Assembly (NCBI GenBank): GCA_947044405.1
Contig: CAMRHE010000206.1
Location: forward strand, 3,038,001-3,102,000
DNA: 64,000 bases
Origin: Leptodactylus fallax
Lineage: Eukaryota; Chordata; Amphibia; Anura; Leptodactylidae
Direction of reading: 5' to 3'
Positions 21,501 through 34,200 of the stretch are shown here, one piece after another. A program made the translations under genes and the position numbers. Position 1 is the first letter of the stretch. Every line of letters starts with the position of its first letter. The notes below the pieces were generated by a model that saw nothing but the letters and a program-made list of their open reading frames with translations, searched no databases and was not told the DNA's origin.

Positions 21501-21959
21501 ACACTAGAGACCATTTCCTGAATTTCCCGATGACATCACTGCACTTTGACAATCTGAACAAGTGTGACAGATGATGAATGATGGCAGATATCTGTACATC
21601 TGCTGTTCTATCATTGGGTGCTGCAGTCAAAGTGAATGTTGGCTGCACGATACAATTTGTGTAAATGTGAAACAAATGTTAGAACTATATTAATGTTCGT
21701 TTGGTGACCACTACATCTGTATGACCAGCTTTAGCACCTACCAGATCCATCAGAACATCGCAGTGCCTGTCAACAAAATTTTGACAAATTTTATCCCCAT
21801 CGCCTTAAAGCTGGATCTGTATAAAGTACACAAGTAAGGATATTTTCAGGGTTTACTTCCCATTTAGTTCCATGCACATAGTTTCAATATCACAATTATC
21901 AACTTCACAATCACATCAACAATTTCCTCTTTCTCATGACTTTTCACATACTCATATCC

Positions 21960-22040
21960 GACCCTTTTTTCTTTTTTTTTTTTTCACCTTCCCTGGCCTC
22001 CAGAGAAAAAATGTATTTTTCCTGGACAACCCCTTTAAGC
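21960..22040. mobile_element. Fragment of MITE family X
   Basis: Only the right-hand end is present: TTTTTTCACCTTCCCTGGCC followed by GGACAACCCCTTTAAGC. Confidence 0.5.
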
Positions 22041-22474
22041 TAATGGACCTGCTTCAAAGGTGTTGCTCCACCATGGCAACTGATCACCTATCCATAGGGT
22101 AAATGATATGTTTTAATCCCACACCAATCATGAGAACACGGGTCTTGTGTCCCCCATTTGAATGAGGTGGTGTCCACACATGTGTACAACTGCTGTATTT
22201 ATGCTCAAGACAATTTGAGTATTCAGCTATCTGCTACTGTCCCATACAGTATGAATGTTGTGGCAGTATGCATGTGTGTGTGACCACTGCCCCATTCAGC
22301 CAGGGACACAGGACCACTGTTTTCATGATTGTTATGGGTCCTAGAGGTGGAGATTATATAATTAGTATAGTAGGACATCCCCTTTAGGCATTGCATAACC
22401 AATGCTATGAGACCACTCAAATGTTTATGACTTTTTACTGGCACATTTTGTGCTGGTGATATATATATGTAAAG

Positions 22475-22625
22475 AAGAAAAGCAGTCCAATCCGTCAGCA
22501 ACCATATAAAGCATAATGGGAATTTTATTTATTCAAACAATAGCAACACACACCACGTATTCGACCCACGCAGGGGTCTTCATCAAGTGTCTTTGCGCGG
22601 GTTGATACATGGTATCTTTGGTAGA
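22475..22625 (-). mobile_element. SINE/MITE-like fragment with decayed hammerhead-like hairpin
   Basis: Shares CAGTCCAATCCGTCAGCAAC and CACCACGTATTCG with the 15.53-15.65 kb repeat. On the minus strand TTGATGA is followed by a GACCC/GGGTC hairpin and GAAT, resembling a mutated hammerhead core. Confidence 0.4.
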
Positions 22626-22654
22626 ATGTACATTTTGAGACCATGAGAGCATCG

Positions 22655-23662
22655 ACAGTAGAGATGGCCGAATCAGTTCACGATCATCCAAATTCGATCC
22701 AAATATTCCAAGCTGTTCAGTTTCTAACGAAACTAAACAATCTAGAATTTGTCTCAGGCAAACTAAAATGACCACCAGCAGTAAATTATTATACTCCTTA
22801 GACCTCAGAATATAATAGCTGGAGGCCCAGGGGAGGTGACAAAAAAAAACAAAAAAACAAACATTCATTCTCACCTTCCATTACCTCTTCTGGGCTTCTT
22901 TGTGGCGCCTGGTGCTCTTCTGTGACTTCATGAGTACAGGGTCACCGCTGAAGCCTGTGATTGGGCCTCAGTTGTGATATAGGTATGCCGAGCGTCATAA
23001 TGTCAAAAAAGCCCGTGCCATTGCTTCTTTCAATGCCAACGCCATCTTATCCATTATATTAATCCATACCATACTGTCATGTTACCACAGCTACCATCAC
23101 TGCCACCATTCCAGACAGCCAGACAAGCCTGGTCCATCACATTTCACTATACCACACTGTTGGTGCCACAGTGTTGGCATAAATAAACCAAAGTTAGATT
23201 AAAAAAAGGTCCCCACTTCAAAAAAACCCATGCCATTGCAACACCATTTTTATGTCACATGTGCTCCCATGAAGTGATCATTTTTTATGGCATTTAGAAA
23301 AGCCACTTCTTCTTCATTACTTTTCAGCTAGGCTCACAGCTACAAATTCGTCTCCCAAATAACAAGCCTGTAGCACCCAGTCATCAGAATGGGTTAATTT
23401 TTCTATAAAACCATTGCTTTTTGCAATATAAACACCATGTGAGTCTAAAAAAACCACAGGCAAGCACCTTTCCCCAAAAAGAGTGATTTTTTGGAGTGTT
23501 TTAAATTTTACAATACATAAAAGCGAGTGTCAGCGCAGTATTTGGTTAAACTGTGTTTCTCCATACACGTACATGACATTATATTTTAAACGAATCTTGG
23601 CCTCGAACCACTCGAAACCGAAATGTAACAAATCTTGTGAGGTTTGCCCATCTCTACATCTG
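22655..23662. mobile_element. Nonautonomous hAT-like element
   Basis: Left end AGAGATGGCCGAATCAG and right end CTTGTGAGGTTTGCCCATCTCT are inverted. Internal pieces (ATATTCCAAGCTGTTCAG, CCATACACGTACATGACATT) match parts of the hAT element at 10.6-15.25 kb. No readable transposase. Confidence 0.5.
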
Positions 23663-23664
23663 AC

Positions 23665-24260
23665 ATTCAGATAGACTTGTGCATGCGTCTCATTAATTAG
23701 AATGGGATCCCTGTATGACACTGTATGACCCCTGCATGCAGGTATGCCTCTTCACTGCCCACTTAGCTAGTATACCCTAGTATAATTTACACCAACACTA
23801 TCTGCATCTGCTGAACAGATTTGGATATCTGGATAAATAAAATGCCAAAATTCAGGGTGACGGCATCCGGCATTCACTGGATGATGTATGTCATTGGGCT
23901 TTTCAGACCTGGTTACAGGTCCTCTTTTATTGTCATTTAATTCCATATACCTGACTGACCACTTTCACTTTGTAATGGCTGTCTAGAAGTCAAAGCCCTT
24001 TATGAGGTCACCACCCTTGGGTGCTAGGGAGATTCATTTTGACACGTGCAGTGTTCCATCTATGCAAAAGTCCAAAAGTCTTAGTTCACACAGCAAAATC
24101 TAGTGCTGATTTTGAGTCGGATTCCTCTTCATTTTCCACCATTTGAACTTAGTCTTATATTATCAAAGAGTCTCCTTTATGATTTGGATGTGAATGCACT
24201 AGTCATTCCTACAATTAAGAAGCAAGCAATTCATAAGATGCTTTGATTGAAAGAAGGCAG
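23665..24260. other. Intergenic, nothing recognised
   Basis: No exon, RNA gene or element end identified. Confidence 0.4.
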
Positions 24261-24261
24261 G

Positions 24262-27200
24262 CACTCTTCTGAGGCACCCACGCTGAACCTCCGAGGAAAT
24301 GGCAACATCAGAACCCCAAAGCTGAGTTCAAGGACCCTGCAGGGACTGGGACATGGCTTGGCTGGTCAAAGCCAGGGGACCTTTAAGGAATAGAAGGACA
24401 AACCTGTTTAGGTGCTCCACTGAATTTCCAGGAGAACAGTAACACCAGGATGCCTGGTTATGGAAACAGGGACCTGGTTCTCCTGGCTGAGGCTGGGAGC
24501 ACTCAGAGGGGTATGTGTGCATGCTTCCGAAGGGGTGACCACCAGTATCCCCAAGACGTGACAGAATTTCAGGACTTCTGGCTACAAGGACTGGGGGTGC
24601 TCTCCCAAGCCATCTACCTGAACCTCTGGGAAGTGGCAACACCAGGACTCCTCGGCTGAAACAGAGCTCCTGGAATTGAACTATAGGTATCGGGGCACTC
24701 TTTCCAAGGCACTCACTTGAGCTCCTGGGAAAGCGTCAACAACCAATATGTGTTTAATGGCACTGATGTCTATTATGATAGCAATATAATGTTATAGATA
24801 GCTGTCCAATATTGCACATACCTCCAGAGGGAGGATTTTACATACAGTGTCAATTGGTTAGATGGCTATACAGTCTTATAATTGGACTGCATGACTGCTG
24901 ATCAGTATATACACCTCCTGTGGGAGAAGTATGGCATAGTGCTATTTCTCTATTGTGTGTACTACTGCTGAATAGTGTGTGCCACCCCATTCAAGAGTGG
25001 ATCGGTGTATACCACCGCTCCCTATTGCTGATAACATTCACTCCAAATTATAGGGAGTCTGTAAGGTACTATCTGATTGGTAGCACCTATTTACATGTGA
25101 AGTGATGTTGTTTAGATCTTTACTATTTGCCATGAATAAGGACTAGTTATCTGTCCAAAATAGATAGGATCATTATACTAGGACCCTGACTGCAGGAACA
25201 AGAACCTGATCCCGCTGGCTTAGGCAGGGCTCCGAGGAGTATTGTTATCAGTAGGTGGGCGTGCTTCCTGAAGCTGAACTTCCATGGGATCATAAACAAC
25301 AGGTCCTGCCCTTCCTTTGCTGAACACCTGGGGAGCCACAACAACAGAAATCCAGGCAGAGTTGCAGGGTCACTAGCTGTGGGAATGAGGTTCCAGCAAA
25401 CCAGGCTGGGGGCACTCAGAGGGGCAGGCAGGCATCTTCCCAAGGCTGACTCTTCAGAGAAGCGTCAACAACAAGACCCCCAGACCGAGGCAGAGTTCAA
25501 GGACACCTGGTTGCAGGGATTAGGATCTGATTCCACTGGCCTTATCACAGGGTGCTGTTCCCGAGACATGCACCTGATCCTCCAGGGGAGGGACAACATC
25601 AGGACCCCATGGCAGAGTTTTTTCAGAACCCCTGGCTGTGGGGACCAAAACTTGGTCCTATCAACCTTGGCTGAGTAAGTTCTTCTTAAGGAGCCCCACT
25701 GAACTTCCAGGGAGCTACAACATCAGAACCTAAGGCCAAGACATAATTCCAGCCCCCCAACTGTGGGGACCAGAACCTGGTCCCACCAACCCAGGCTTGA
25801 GGCACTTGGAAGTGAAGAAGGCATCTTCCCATGGCTGACACTACTGGGAAGAGTCTACACCAGAACCCAAAGACCAAGACAGTTTCAGTACCCCTGGCTG
25901 CAGGAATCAGGACCTGGTCCCTCTGACCTTGCTTGAATGTGTTCTTCCCAAGGCATCCACCTTAACTTCCAGGAAGTGGCAACACCTGGATCCCCAGGCT
26001 AAGATAGAGTTCCATTACCCCCAGCTGCAGGTACTGGAACCTGCACCCACCAGCCATGGGCAAGGGCACTATTACAGAGGCACCCGCTGAACCTCTAGGG
26101 AAAACGCCAAATCCCGCAGGCAGGATTACTCAGAAGCTTACCCTCTGGTTCTCCCCATCAGCTTTCTAAGACTAAGCATGGATTGTCCACCAATTTCCCT
26201 GGGTGTTTTCACCCAGCTCCATTGCAACTCAGAAGCTTGTCCCACCAAGTGTGGCTGGGGGAGCTTGATGAGTATGCCTCCAAATCCCTAAGCACTGTGC
26301 TGAACATCAGAGAAAGTGGAACACTAGGTCCCACAGACCCAAGGTAGAATTATAAGACCACGCCTGATGTATCCTTCCTAAGATGATCTGTTAAACATTC
26401 AGGGGAGTGGCAGTACCAGGACCTGTACCCTGCTGACTGAGGATGTAGGTGGGTATGTTTCTTGAGGCAGAACCTCCAGGGGAATGTCAACAGCAGGAAC
26501 TGGTCCAGGCCGCCTTGAATGATGTGCTCTTCTTAAGGTGCCCCACTGATCCTTCAGGAAACCACAACACCAGTAAGACAGGGTGTGATGATTCCACTTA
26601 AATATGGCTATAACTCAAAGCTGTATTTTGATCTCTGGGTAGCGTATCTCCCTCTTAGTTCCATTTATTCATAATGTGCGCAGCTATAATCCTAGGTGTA
26701 TGGCCAGTAGTGGCAACATTGTGACAATAGGGCTTTGTATCCATCCCAGAATGGCTCTATTGTATTCCTACATAGACCTGGGTGATCAAATAAACATGCA
26801 TTGTTTAGCCTGGGCTGGTAGATCAGACATGGTTGATAACATTGTATCATTTCACTTGGTCTCAGCTCTTTACAAAGAATCTGGACTTGAGTGCATTAAT
26901 CAATCAGACTTGCCGTCGCCGGTGACCTCATTCTGGGTGGTGTAATCAAGGGTATAAAAGATGAGGTAAGAGGTCAGTGGGAGGAGATTGGGCTGAGACT
27001 ACCACTGGGAGATTACTATGAAGATGCTACTATGAGGAGAGGCTGCTGTGATGAGTTGCTGAGATGCTGGAGTTAATGCCGCTGCCTCCACTGGTGATCT
27101 CCACATGCTATGTGTGAGTGTTGGACTATAGAGCCACATCAAGGATTTGTGTGGTAAAGTAATTATTTCACTTTTATTTTATTGTACTGTATATTGTAAG

Positions 27201-27620
27201 TAGTAACTGTTAATGCTTGTATATATCTACATATCTGTTCTGAACTGCATGTGTTAGATGTTAATACCGACCCATTTAGGGGTTAATAAATATATAAAAT
27301 TTAGAAAGCTTGTCTTGTATTTATCCTAAGAACCCAACATTCACTGGCGGTGAGTGTGGTTTTTATATGAAAGAAGTCTCAGGTGTGGGCCAACGCGGTG
27401 TTGGCGCACTGAGGATCTTTCACACAGGGCTGAGACAAGAACGCACTATTCCTGAAGGGTAGGCAGGTGTGCTTGCTCAGGTTCAACCTCCAGGGGAGTA
27501 TCACACTAGGACCCAGGCAGAATTCCAGGAGCCATGACTGCAGAGAACATGACCTAGACCTGCTGGCTGAGAATGAAGCAATTCTGAGAAGTAAGCAGGT
27601 ATGTTACCTTTTCCAGGAAC
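24262..27620 (+). repeat. Ancient degenerate tandem array, unit roughly 120-150 bp
   Basis: The same ordered phrases recur with heavy divergence: CTGAACCTCC(G)AGGGAA, GGCAACA(C/T)CAGGACC, CAGGCAGAGTTC, GGCTGCAGG(A/G)ACC, CCTGGTCC, CTGGCTGAG, GGGGCACTCAGAGGGG and CTTCCCAAGGC. Examples start near 24283, 24420, 24617, 25327, 25450, 25580, 25690, 25960 and 27480. The array is interrupted at about 24750-25170 and by the LTR at 26584-27424. No open frame persists across units. Confidence 0.7.
26584..27424 (+). mobile_element. Solo LTR of a retroelement
   Basis: Starts TGTGATGATTCC and ends GATCTTTCACA, so the termini are TGTGA...TCACA. It is bordered by identical CAGGG on both sides (26579-26583 and 27425-27429), a 5-bp target duplication. 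It contains a TATA-like GGGTATAAAAG near 26950 and AATAAA near 27287, suggesting U3-R-U5 order on the plus strand. No internal coding region follows, so it is the product of LTR-LTR recombination. Ty3/gypsy or endogenous retrovirus origin cannot be told apart. Confidence 0.8.
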
Positions 27621-27624
27621 TGGG

Positions 27625-28610
27625 AAAACCTAGTCCAAGGAATAGTTCCACTACATCAGATAAGTTGATATAGATATCCAGTACTAAGGGTAGGAGGCAA
27701 TTCTATGACCTTGGAGGGGTTACAGCTCTTGTGATTTCATTAATGGACATTTTCAAAATGAAATGAGGTTGAATTCAGACACTGTCAGGATTTCAGAAAG
27801 CATGGAGAGGTGACACGCAACTGGGACCTTGATATAGCACCTATATCAGAACAATGGGGAGTGAGGTTGTGGCAACTTGTTCCAGTTGGGAACCCTCCCT
27901 GTCAAGAATGTCCAAGACCACCCACAGGTCTACAGAGGTCAAAGCCAATGGAGCTTCTGATGAATGCTGTGAGCCTTGGTTGACCGCTATAGCTGACCAC
28001 CTTGTAGTGTTCTCAGATATCTGGACCAAGTAACTTTAACTTTGCTCAGCACGCAAAGAACCAGAATTGAAGACAATCTGGTCACACTTCCATAAAGTTG
28101 CCACATTTTCACACAGTGTCTCCTTGACTAGCTGCCAAAGGGGTCAACCTCTGAAGAACCACAGATGGACACAGGCTTGGTGTGTGGAGAGGACAGCGTC
28201 CCCCCCAGTGGTCTATGTGGATTTCTCTTAGGTACAGCTGGGAAGGCTCTAAGAGTTCTTTGATCTTTAGGACATTCCTCCACATCAAGGATGGCAAGCA
28301 GCCTCTGAGACCTGGAGGAATCCCGTGGCCAACCAACTTGGAGCTTTGCCAGATGTAGAGGTCCAGAAGTTCCAGCTAGTCAAGTGTGCAAAGAATAGAA
28401 ATTAGATTGGATCTGATGGCTATATCTGGGTCTGTTTCAATATATCTGGCCAAATAGTTTCCTAGACATCCACTGTACATGTATACCAGATCATGTGCAG
28501 GAGTAAAATGGAATGGATAGGGGTTGGTTGTCACCATTATTTAGCATAATCCTGTAAACGACATACATGTGTCCTCTGCTTCAGGCTACAAAATCTTGAT
28601 CTACCACCAA
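27625..28610. other. Intergenic, nothing recognised
   Basis: No conserved exon was found. Some wording resembles the neighbouring degenerate array but is too diverged to assign. Confidence 0.35.
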
Positions 28611-28654
28611 GCCTCTTGTTTAGCATGTTGCACGTCCCCTTTTGTGATGTCATG

Positions 28655-28810
28655 ATGTGATCAATTGCTTAATCAATATTCTCTTCTTCTTCCCAGAAAA
28701 TATTATATTTGCTGTAGAGATAGAACTAGAGTTTCAGAGGGAGTTGACAAATGATGATGTAATCACATTTAGTGAAATTTCCCAAAAAAGTTTGCTATTA
28801 TGTAAACTAA
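28655..28810 (-). pseudogene. Relic duplicate of C11orf98 exon 3 and flanking intron
   Basis: The segment with AATTGCTTAATCAATATTCT, TTCTTCTTCCCAGAAAATAT and AGAACTAGAG matches 31765-31832, the coding part of C11orf98 exon 3, in the same orientation. Similarity continues into the upstream intron (GTTGACAAATGATG versus GTAGACAAGTGATG; GCTATTATG in both). The copy has lost the reading frame and splice sites. Confidence 0.75.
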
Positions 28811-29054
28811 TTTCTTTGCACTAACTCACAAAATGAGGTTAAGGTAATTTTTTACAGTGAATGTTCTTTTAATAAAACCCAAAAAACAATATTCGAATTA
28901 AGGTTTTTTTTTTACCTTCCACCCCAGTTTTTTTTTTTTTTTAGTTTTCCAGTACATTATATGAAACATTCAATGGTGCCATCAAAAATTACAACTTCCG
29001 CTGAAAACAATTCCTCATATGGCTCTTTGTATGCCTCTTTGAAGGTGGGGAGTA

Positions 29055-29162
29055 AAAAAAATTGATAAAATTGTCCATGAAGGGATCAAACTGGTATCAA
29101 ATATTAAAATTATTAATAACATATGCTACACTTGATCTTGGCCAAAAGAGAGAGAAGTGTCT
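29055..29162 (-). pseudogene. U2 snRNA pseudogene, 5' part
   Basis: On the minus strand it reads CTTTTGGCCAAGATCAAGTG then TAGCATATGTT, and later AATATTTGATAC and GGACAATTTTAT. These match the start of U2 snRNA, including the branch-site recognition region, with many substitutions. The 3' two-thirds are absent. Confidence 0.8.
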
Positions 29163-29499
29163 ACCCAAAAATTATTTTAGGCATAACTGGTCACTTAGGA
29201 TTACCATATACTTGCATGGTAGGTTCTGCGAAGCATACGCCAGGGGTCTCAAATACAAGGTCCCTGAGGATGGAGCAGGTGGAATACAAAGAGCGCACTT
29301 TGCCATGTCAAGTTGAGCTGGTGAGACAACATAGATGCCGCCATCTGCCATGAATGGTGTTTTCATCGCTCACAGCAGTCACAGACGGATGTTTGCTGGC
29401 ATTCTCTCCCAATGGTGCCAGGTCAGCTGTGGAGCCGCCGCCATCTTCATGATTTACTATTACATCAGTTTCCGGGGAACAGGTTCTTGCCTATGGCTG

Positions 29500-29695
29500 A
29501 CGCGCCACGTAGCGAAAATGCAGCTTTTTTGAGCCAAAGTCAAGAATGGTTACAAAAGGAACGGGAAATATATAGGAAGCCCTTATACTTCTATCTTCTG
29601 CTCAATCCACTCCTGGCTTTGGCTCCAAAAAAAAAAAAATCACACTAAAATCTGCAACAAAAAAAGCTGCATTTTTGCAACGTGGGGCCTAAATT
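29500..29695. mobile_element. Harbinger-like MITE, family Y
   Basis: CGCCACGTAGCGAAAATGCA at the left and TTGCAACGTGGGGCCTAA at the right are inverted. TTTTTGAGCCAAAGTCA faces TGGCTTTGGCTCCAAAA. A second copy lies at 60.25-60.44 kb, and TAA is present at the right border. Confidence 0.6.
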
Positions 29696-30039
29696 GAAAA
29701 CTGTCCATGTGGCCCATATCAACAGAGCAGTTTTTATTTCATATTCTGCTGCGCTGTGATTGGCTGCTCTAGGCAACAAAGTTAGTTTTACTTTTATACA
29801 GTTTCATACATCCGCCTCAATAAGTATGTGTTTTGTTTTTTTTTTTTTACTGAAGGGGAAACCAGTCATCTTCTGAAATTTTTTTTTAATCCATAATACC
29901 AAAAGGAAGCAAATCAATTATGATGTTTCAGATATGAAACGTCTGTGTGCAACATTGTGGTCCAAGTCAAGTACATCGGGCATGTACAAACTACTGTCTT
30001 AGATACATAAAATCACAAAGTATTTATACAAGACTTAGG

Positions 30040-30390
30040 GTAGGATCACACATAGGAATCTGCCATGGATTTGGGAGTGGAATACGCTCTCGAATCCATG
30101 GCAGACTCCACTCCAAATCTGAATCCCATTGTTTTCAATGGGAGGCAGAGATTGCAGCAGGCCGTTGAAAAAAAAAAAAAAAAAAAAAAATCAGCGTCCT
30201 GCTTGATCTTGCCTTGGATTCCATAGCTCGGAAGTCCCTGCCAATTAGTCCTATTCATTTGGGCCTAATCAGCAGAGGAAAGCCGCTACGGAATAGCGAT
30301 GCAGTGGCAATCCCGTGGCCAAATACGGAGGAGGAAAACGAAGAGGAACTTCTCTTCATTTTCCGCTTTGTGAACCTAGCCTTAAAGTAG
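30040..30390. mobile_element. Fold-back MITE
   Basis: TAGGGTAGGATCACACA begins the block and CTTTGTGAACCTAGCCTTA ends it in inverted sense. The GGGCCTAATCAG motif resembles the interior of MITE B at 3.5 kb. A poly-A tract of about 20 bases lies near 30170. Confidence 0.5.
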
Positions 30391-30394
30391 TTTC

Positions 30395-31100
30395 TGAACA
30401 AATGATATTGGTGCCATATTCTTAGCAAACAGTTCTGGGATTTTTGCCATGGTTTTCTACGGAAGATGGAAGGCAGTTGTGGAGCTGGAGTCATAGTCGA
30501 AAAAAGTTACCAACACCGGCTTCAAATAAAATGTTTTAATTATATTATACATTTATTGGTATTGTATAATTAGATGTATAGTTTGTTACATATTTACTTT
30601 CATAGGACTCCAATCACTGGCTTTTTAATGAATTAGAGAATCTCTACTGCTTGTAACTGATCATGGGAGTCAGACTGTGGAAAAATAGTCGGAGTTGGAG
30701 GTTTAGCCTACCACCTCCACCGCCCTGAGTGCTAGCATTCAAAATGTACTGTACTTTTGTTCCAGTAAGAGCTCTCTATATATGACACACACTATGGTAT
30801 ATGGCACTGCTTCCAGTTGTATTGGTGTCCTGGCTATATCTTGCAGTCCAGCTGATTCATAAAGTCTGGCGGTTCCATATTTTTGTACAGACTGAATCAT
30901 ATGTAGAAAGGTCAATACAATGTCATTGAAAAAAAATAATAAAGAATCCCCTTCTGGTGGTGAGAGGTGATTGGTCACATTTGCCAAATACAAGTGATAT
31001 CTTTGTTTTCTGTTGTTTTACTACAAAACGCCCCAAAAACCAGTTAGCAGGCAGTTGTCCAGAAATAAGGTTGATCAAATGTATCCCTGTACATGAGCCC
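30395..31100. other. Probable 3' flank/UTR of C11orf98
   Basis: Downstream of the stop codon on the minus strand. AATAAA (minus) occurs near 30552. No other gene was recognised. Confidence 0.35.
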
Positions 31101-31104
31101 TTCC

Positions 31105-31235
31105 CTAACTACTGGTCTCTGGAGCAACTTCCTCCATTTCCACATCCTTCTGAGACTTCTTGGATTTTCTTTTCTTGGTGCTGCTCTCAACTTCCATGCT
31201 ATTAACAGATTTTTGAGGTTTTGAAATGGGTTCCA
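31105..31235 (-). CDS. C11orf98: C11orf98 exon 4 (last)
   Basis: Acceptor TTTATTTCTTAG; enters in phase 1 and ends TAG at 31105-31107. It encodes the tail VEPISKP ... DVEMEEVAPETSS, similar to the human EAPSKP ... DVEMKDLEDES. Confidence 0.92.
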
Positions 31236-34200
31236 CTAAGAAATAAAAAAAAAATATATATGGATAATATTAATCATCAATGGCCTTGTTAATTTTCTAT
31301 ACAATACAACTTACACTGTAAGTGTAGGTTAGTTTCTGTTCACATTAGCATTTGTCAGTCTACTGGGGTGAAGTGAGTGTGATCTGGGCCTAAGGCACTG
31401 ATGATCATGGGCCTTATGAACCCCTACAGACTAGATACAAGTGGCTGTGGGCCCTTGTTGGCACTTTCCATATGACTAAGTGGTCAATCTACCGATTATC
31501 TACACGTTCTTTCAATGATTTCAACTTGATATTTCTAAAGGTGAATGCAGATGGATTTTTGATGTGTGGAATAATGTTACACTATTTCATGCAGTAAAAT
31601 AACATAGATAACCCTCGATACTAATGTGAACAAAACCTAATAAGCATGTTAGTACAATCATACAGACCAATTAAATAGATAGATAATGACCCACAGATAT
31701 TACATGTAACTCCCATTATCCCCAATCGTACCATCCATGGTTTCTTTCTCTTTCTGAATATGTTGTAATTGCTTAATCAATTTTCTCTTCTTTTTCCCAG
31801 AAAGTGTAATATTCGCTCTTGCACTAGAACTAGAAACACAAAAAAGAGAAAAGAAAAGAAAAGTTACATGTAACAGATATATAACTATTTGTTGCAGAGC
31901 TCTGGAAGGAGTAGACAAGTGATGGTCCCATGCACTCATATTTAGGAGTCAGGAAAGAATGTAATTTATAAAAATGTCTAGATGAAATGTCCTAAAATTG
32001 TGCTATTATGAGAACGGATCCCTCTTAGCTGGCCAGAGTGTTCTAATAATACACTAGCCTAGTGATGGCGAACCTTTTTGAATCTATACTGCTAGCTTAT
32101 ATAAATTCAAGAGTTTTCTTAAATACATTGCTTTAGAAATACTGCTTTGTTTGCATACTATGTGAAATTATTCCTCCCACTATTTACAGATCCTTTCCTT
32201 GGTCCCAGCCTGTATTACTCTTTATCTAGCATTATAGGACAGATGACATAACTCAATACTCTTTGGAGGGGAGGGTGGTTGAGTTTTCTGGATTATGCTG
32301 GCTCTCAGAGCGGTTATATTCAGCTAATTGCAGTTTGCTGATAAAGGCTCGGACAGTATGGTTTCTCTCTATGTAAACACAAAGATAAGATCGTGTTTAC
32401 TGCAAGTTCGTTGTCCTGGTAGCATGTATAAGTTTTTTTTTTTTTTTCTCTCCAAACCTGTGTAATGTAATATATATTTACTGTGAATATTATTGGATCT
32501 GTATTATTATATAATTCTAGCAATCATAATAAATAATCTGTCATAGTAAAGGCAATGTCTATATCTAGTGAGGTACTTCATAGTGTCCTGTCCATCAATC
32601 AGTCAAAGTTGCCTACTAGCTTGTGAAAGAGTACAGGAAGTGAGAAAAAGAGACAGTAGGCAAACTGCTGAGAGAGGGAGATGGAAAACCCCATTTAATT
32701 AGAGTATAATATGGCTTATACAACACTTTCCCTTAATTCATTTGGAAGCCCGGGTCCAGACAGAGGAGATTATTTGTAATGTATGTTAAGAATAATATGG
32801 CTGAAATACATTTGCCCTTAATTCATTGGAAGCCAAGGCCAGAAAGAAATGAGTCATAATAGTGTTGGGTCCCATTTAAAGAGATTGCCTTGTCATGGGC
32901 AGATAGGCTTATATGATTTGATCAACATGTTAACCAAGAACCTAATTTTCATGTACTTTTGTATACACTAGGTACTATCAGTAATGATCTTGGTGCTAGC
33001 AACTTTTTGTGTCCTGCTCGATGTTGATTCAGCTGCCAAAGCCGTGACGCTACTCTGCTGATTAAGCCCATTGATCTGAATGAGGAAAAGGCACGACGGA
33101 TAGACAAAGGGACAGAAAGTGGAGAGGAATTTAAGGTGCAAGTCCACCTCAAATTCCCCTTCTGTTTTCACCATGTGAGCAGCCCCTAAGGCTTTTGCTC
33201 TGCTGGCTTATGCCAATGTCTGCAGGTCGTGGTTTCCCTGGAGAAAAAAAAAAAGGTCCAGACAACCTTTGTCTTTTTCTGCACAGCCACAAGGTTTCTT
33301 GCGACTATTTTGGTTGTGGGTGGAGCAATTTTGCCACGGAGGACAGTTTTAAAAGGAATCTGCAGCAGTTATGACAATACAGAACTTCTGATAAAGCTAC
33401 GTATGAGCTCAGGACAGCTATATAAACATACCTTGGCTTATGTTGTTACTAGCAACATGACTGTGAAAAACTAATTTTTAATTCAGGATTGCAGGTCCTG
33501 CAAGTGCTCGGATGATGGTTCTTAACTCTAAAGTGCTCTCTGCATTAAACTGCTCCACAGCCCCGTCCCTCTGCTCTGGGAGAAAGCTAGTATCAAACCA
33601 GAAGCCCACTAAAGATTTCACTCACATTAGATGGGAGGGGATGTGGCGCAGCTCACTCCAGACCGCAGAGAGCACTTCGGGGTGAAAAACCACCATCAAA
33701 GCACCTGCAACCTAGGATTAAAAGTCACAGTTATGGTGCTAGTAAGTTCAAACAGCACTCCAGGGCTCTTACCTAACAGAGTCTAAACTACTGACAGACT
33801 CCCTTTAATAGTAGTAGCAAACCACAGTTTAAGTAATGTTTGTATAGTTGATGAGCATTTATGGCACTATCACATATCTTTTGTGGTGTTTTACATAGAG
33901 TTGAACACACCAGTTTGATGCCTGCTCACAGTGCTATCATATTAATGTGGATGGAAAAACCCATTTATTCCATGTTAAATATTTTTGTAACTTACCTTCT
34001 CTTCCGTAAGTGATGAACTGTTATTAACTCTTCGTCTACCACAGCTCCAACTATTTTATGCTTCCTTCTTTTCTCCCGAGTAATCAAGCGACGACGTTTC
34101 AAGAGATTTTTTTGCAAGTCCTGTTGTGGAAAAAAAAAAAAAAAAAGTGAACATTATACCTGGTAATGAAAATAAAAATAATAATATAGCACTAAATGTA

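Noticed and set aside
24328..25877. Several frames of about 100 aa in the degenerate array
   Set aside because: The frames do not continue between units and no residue pattern is conserved; treated as noncoding repeat.
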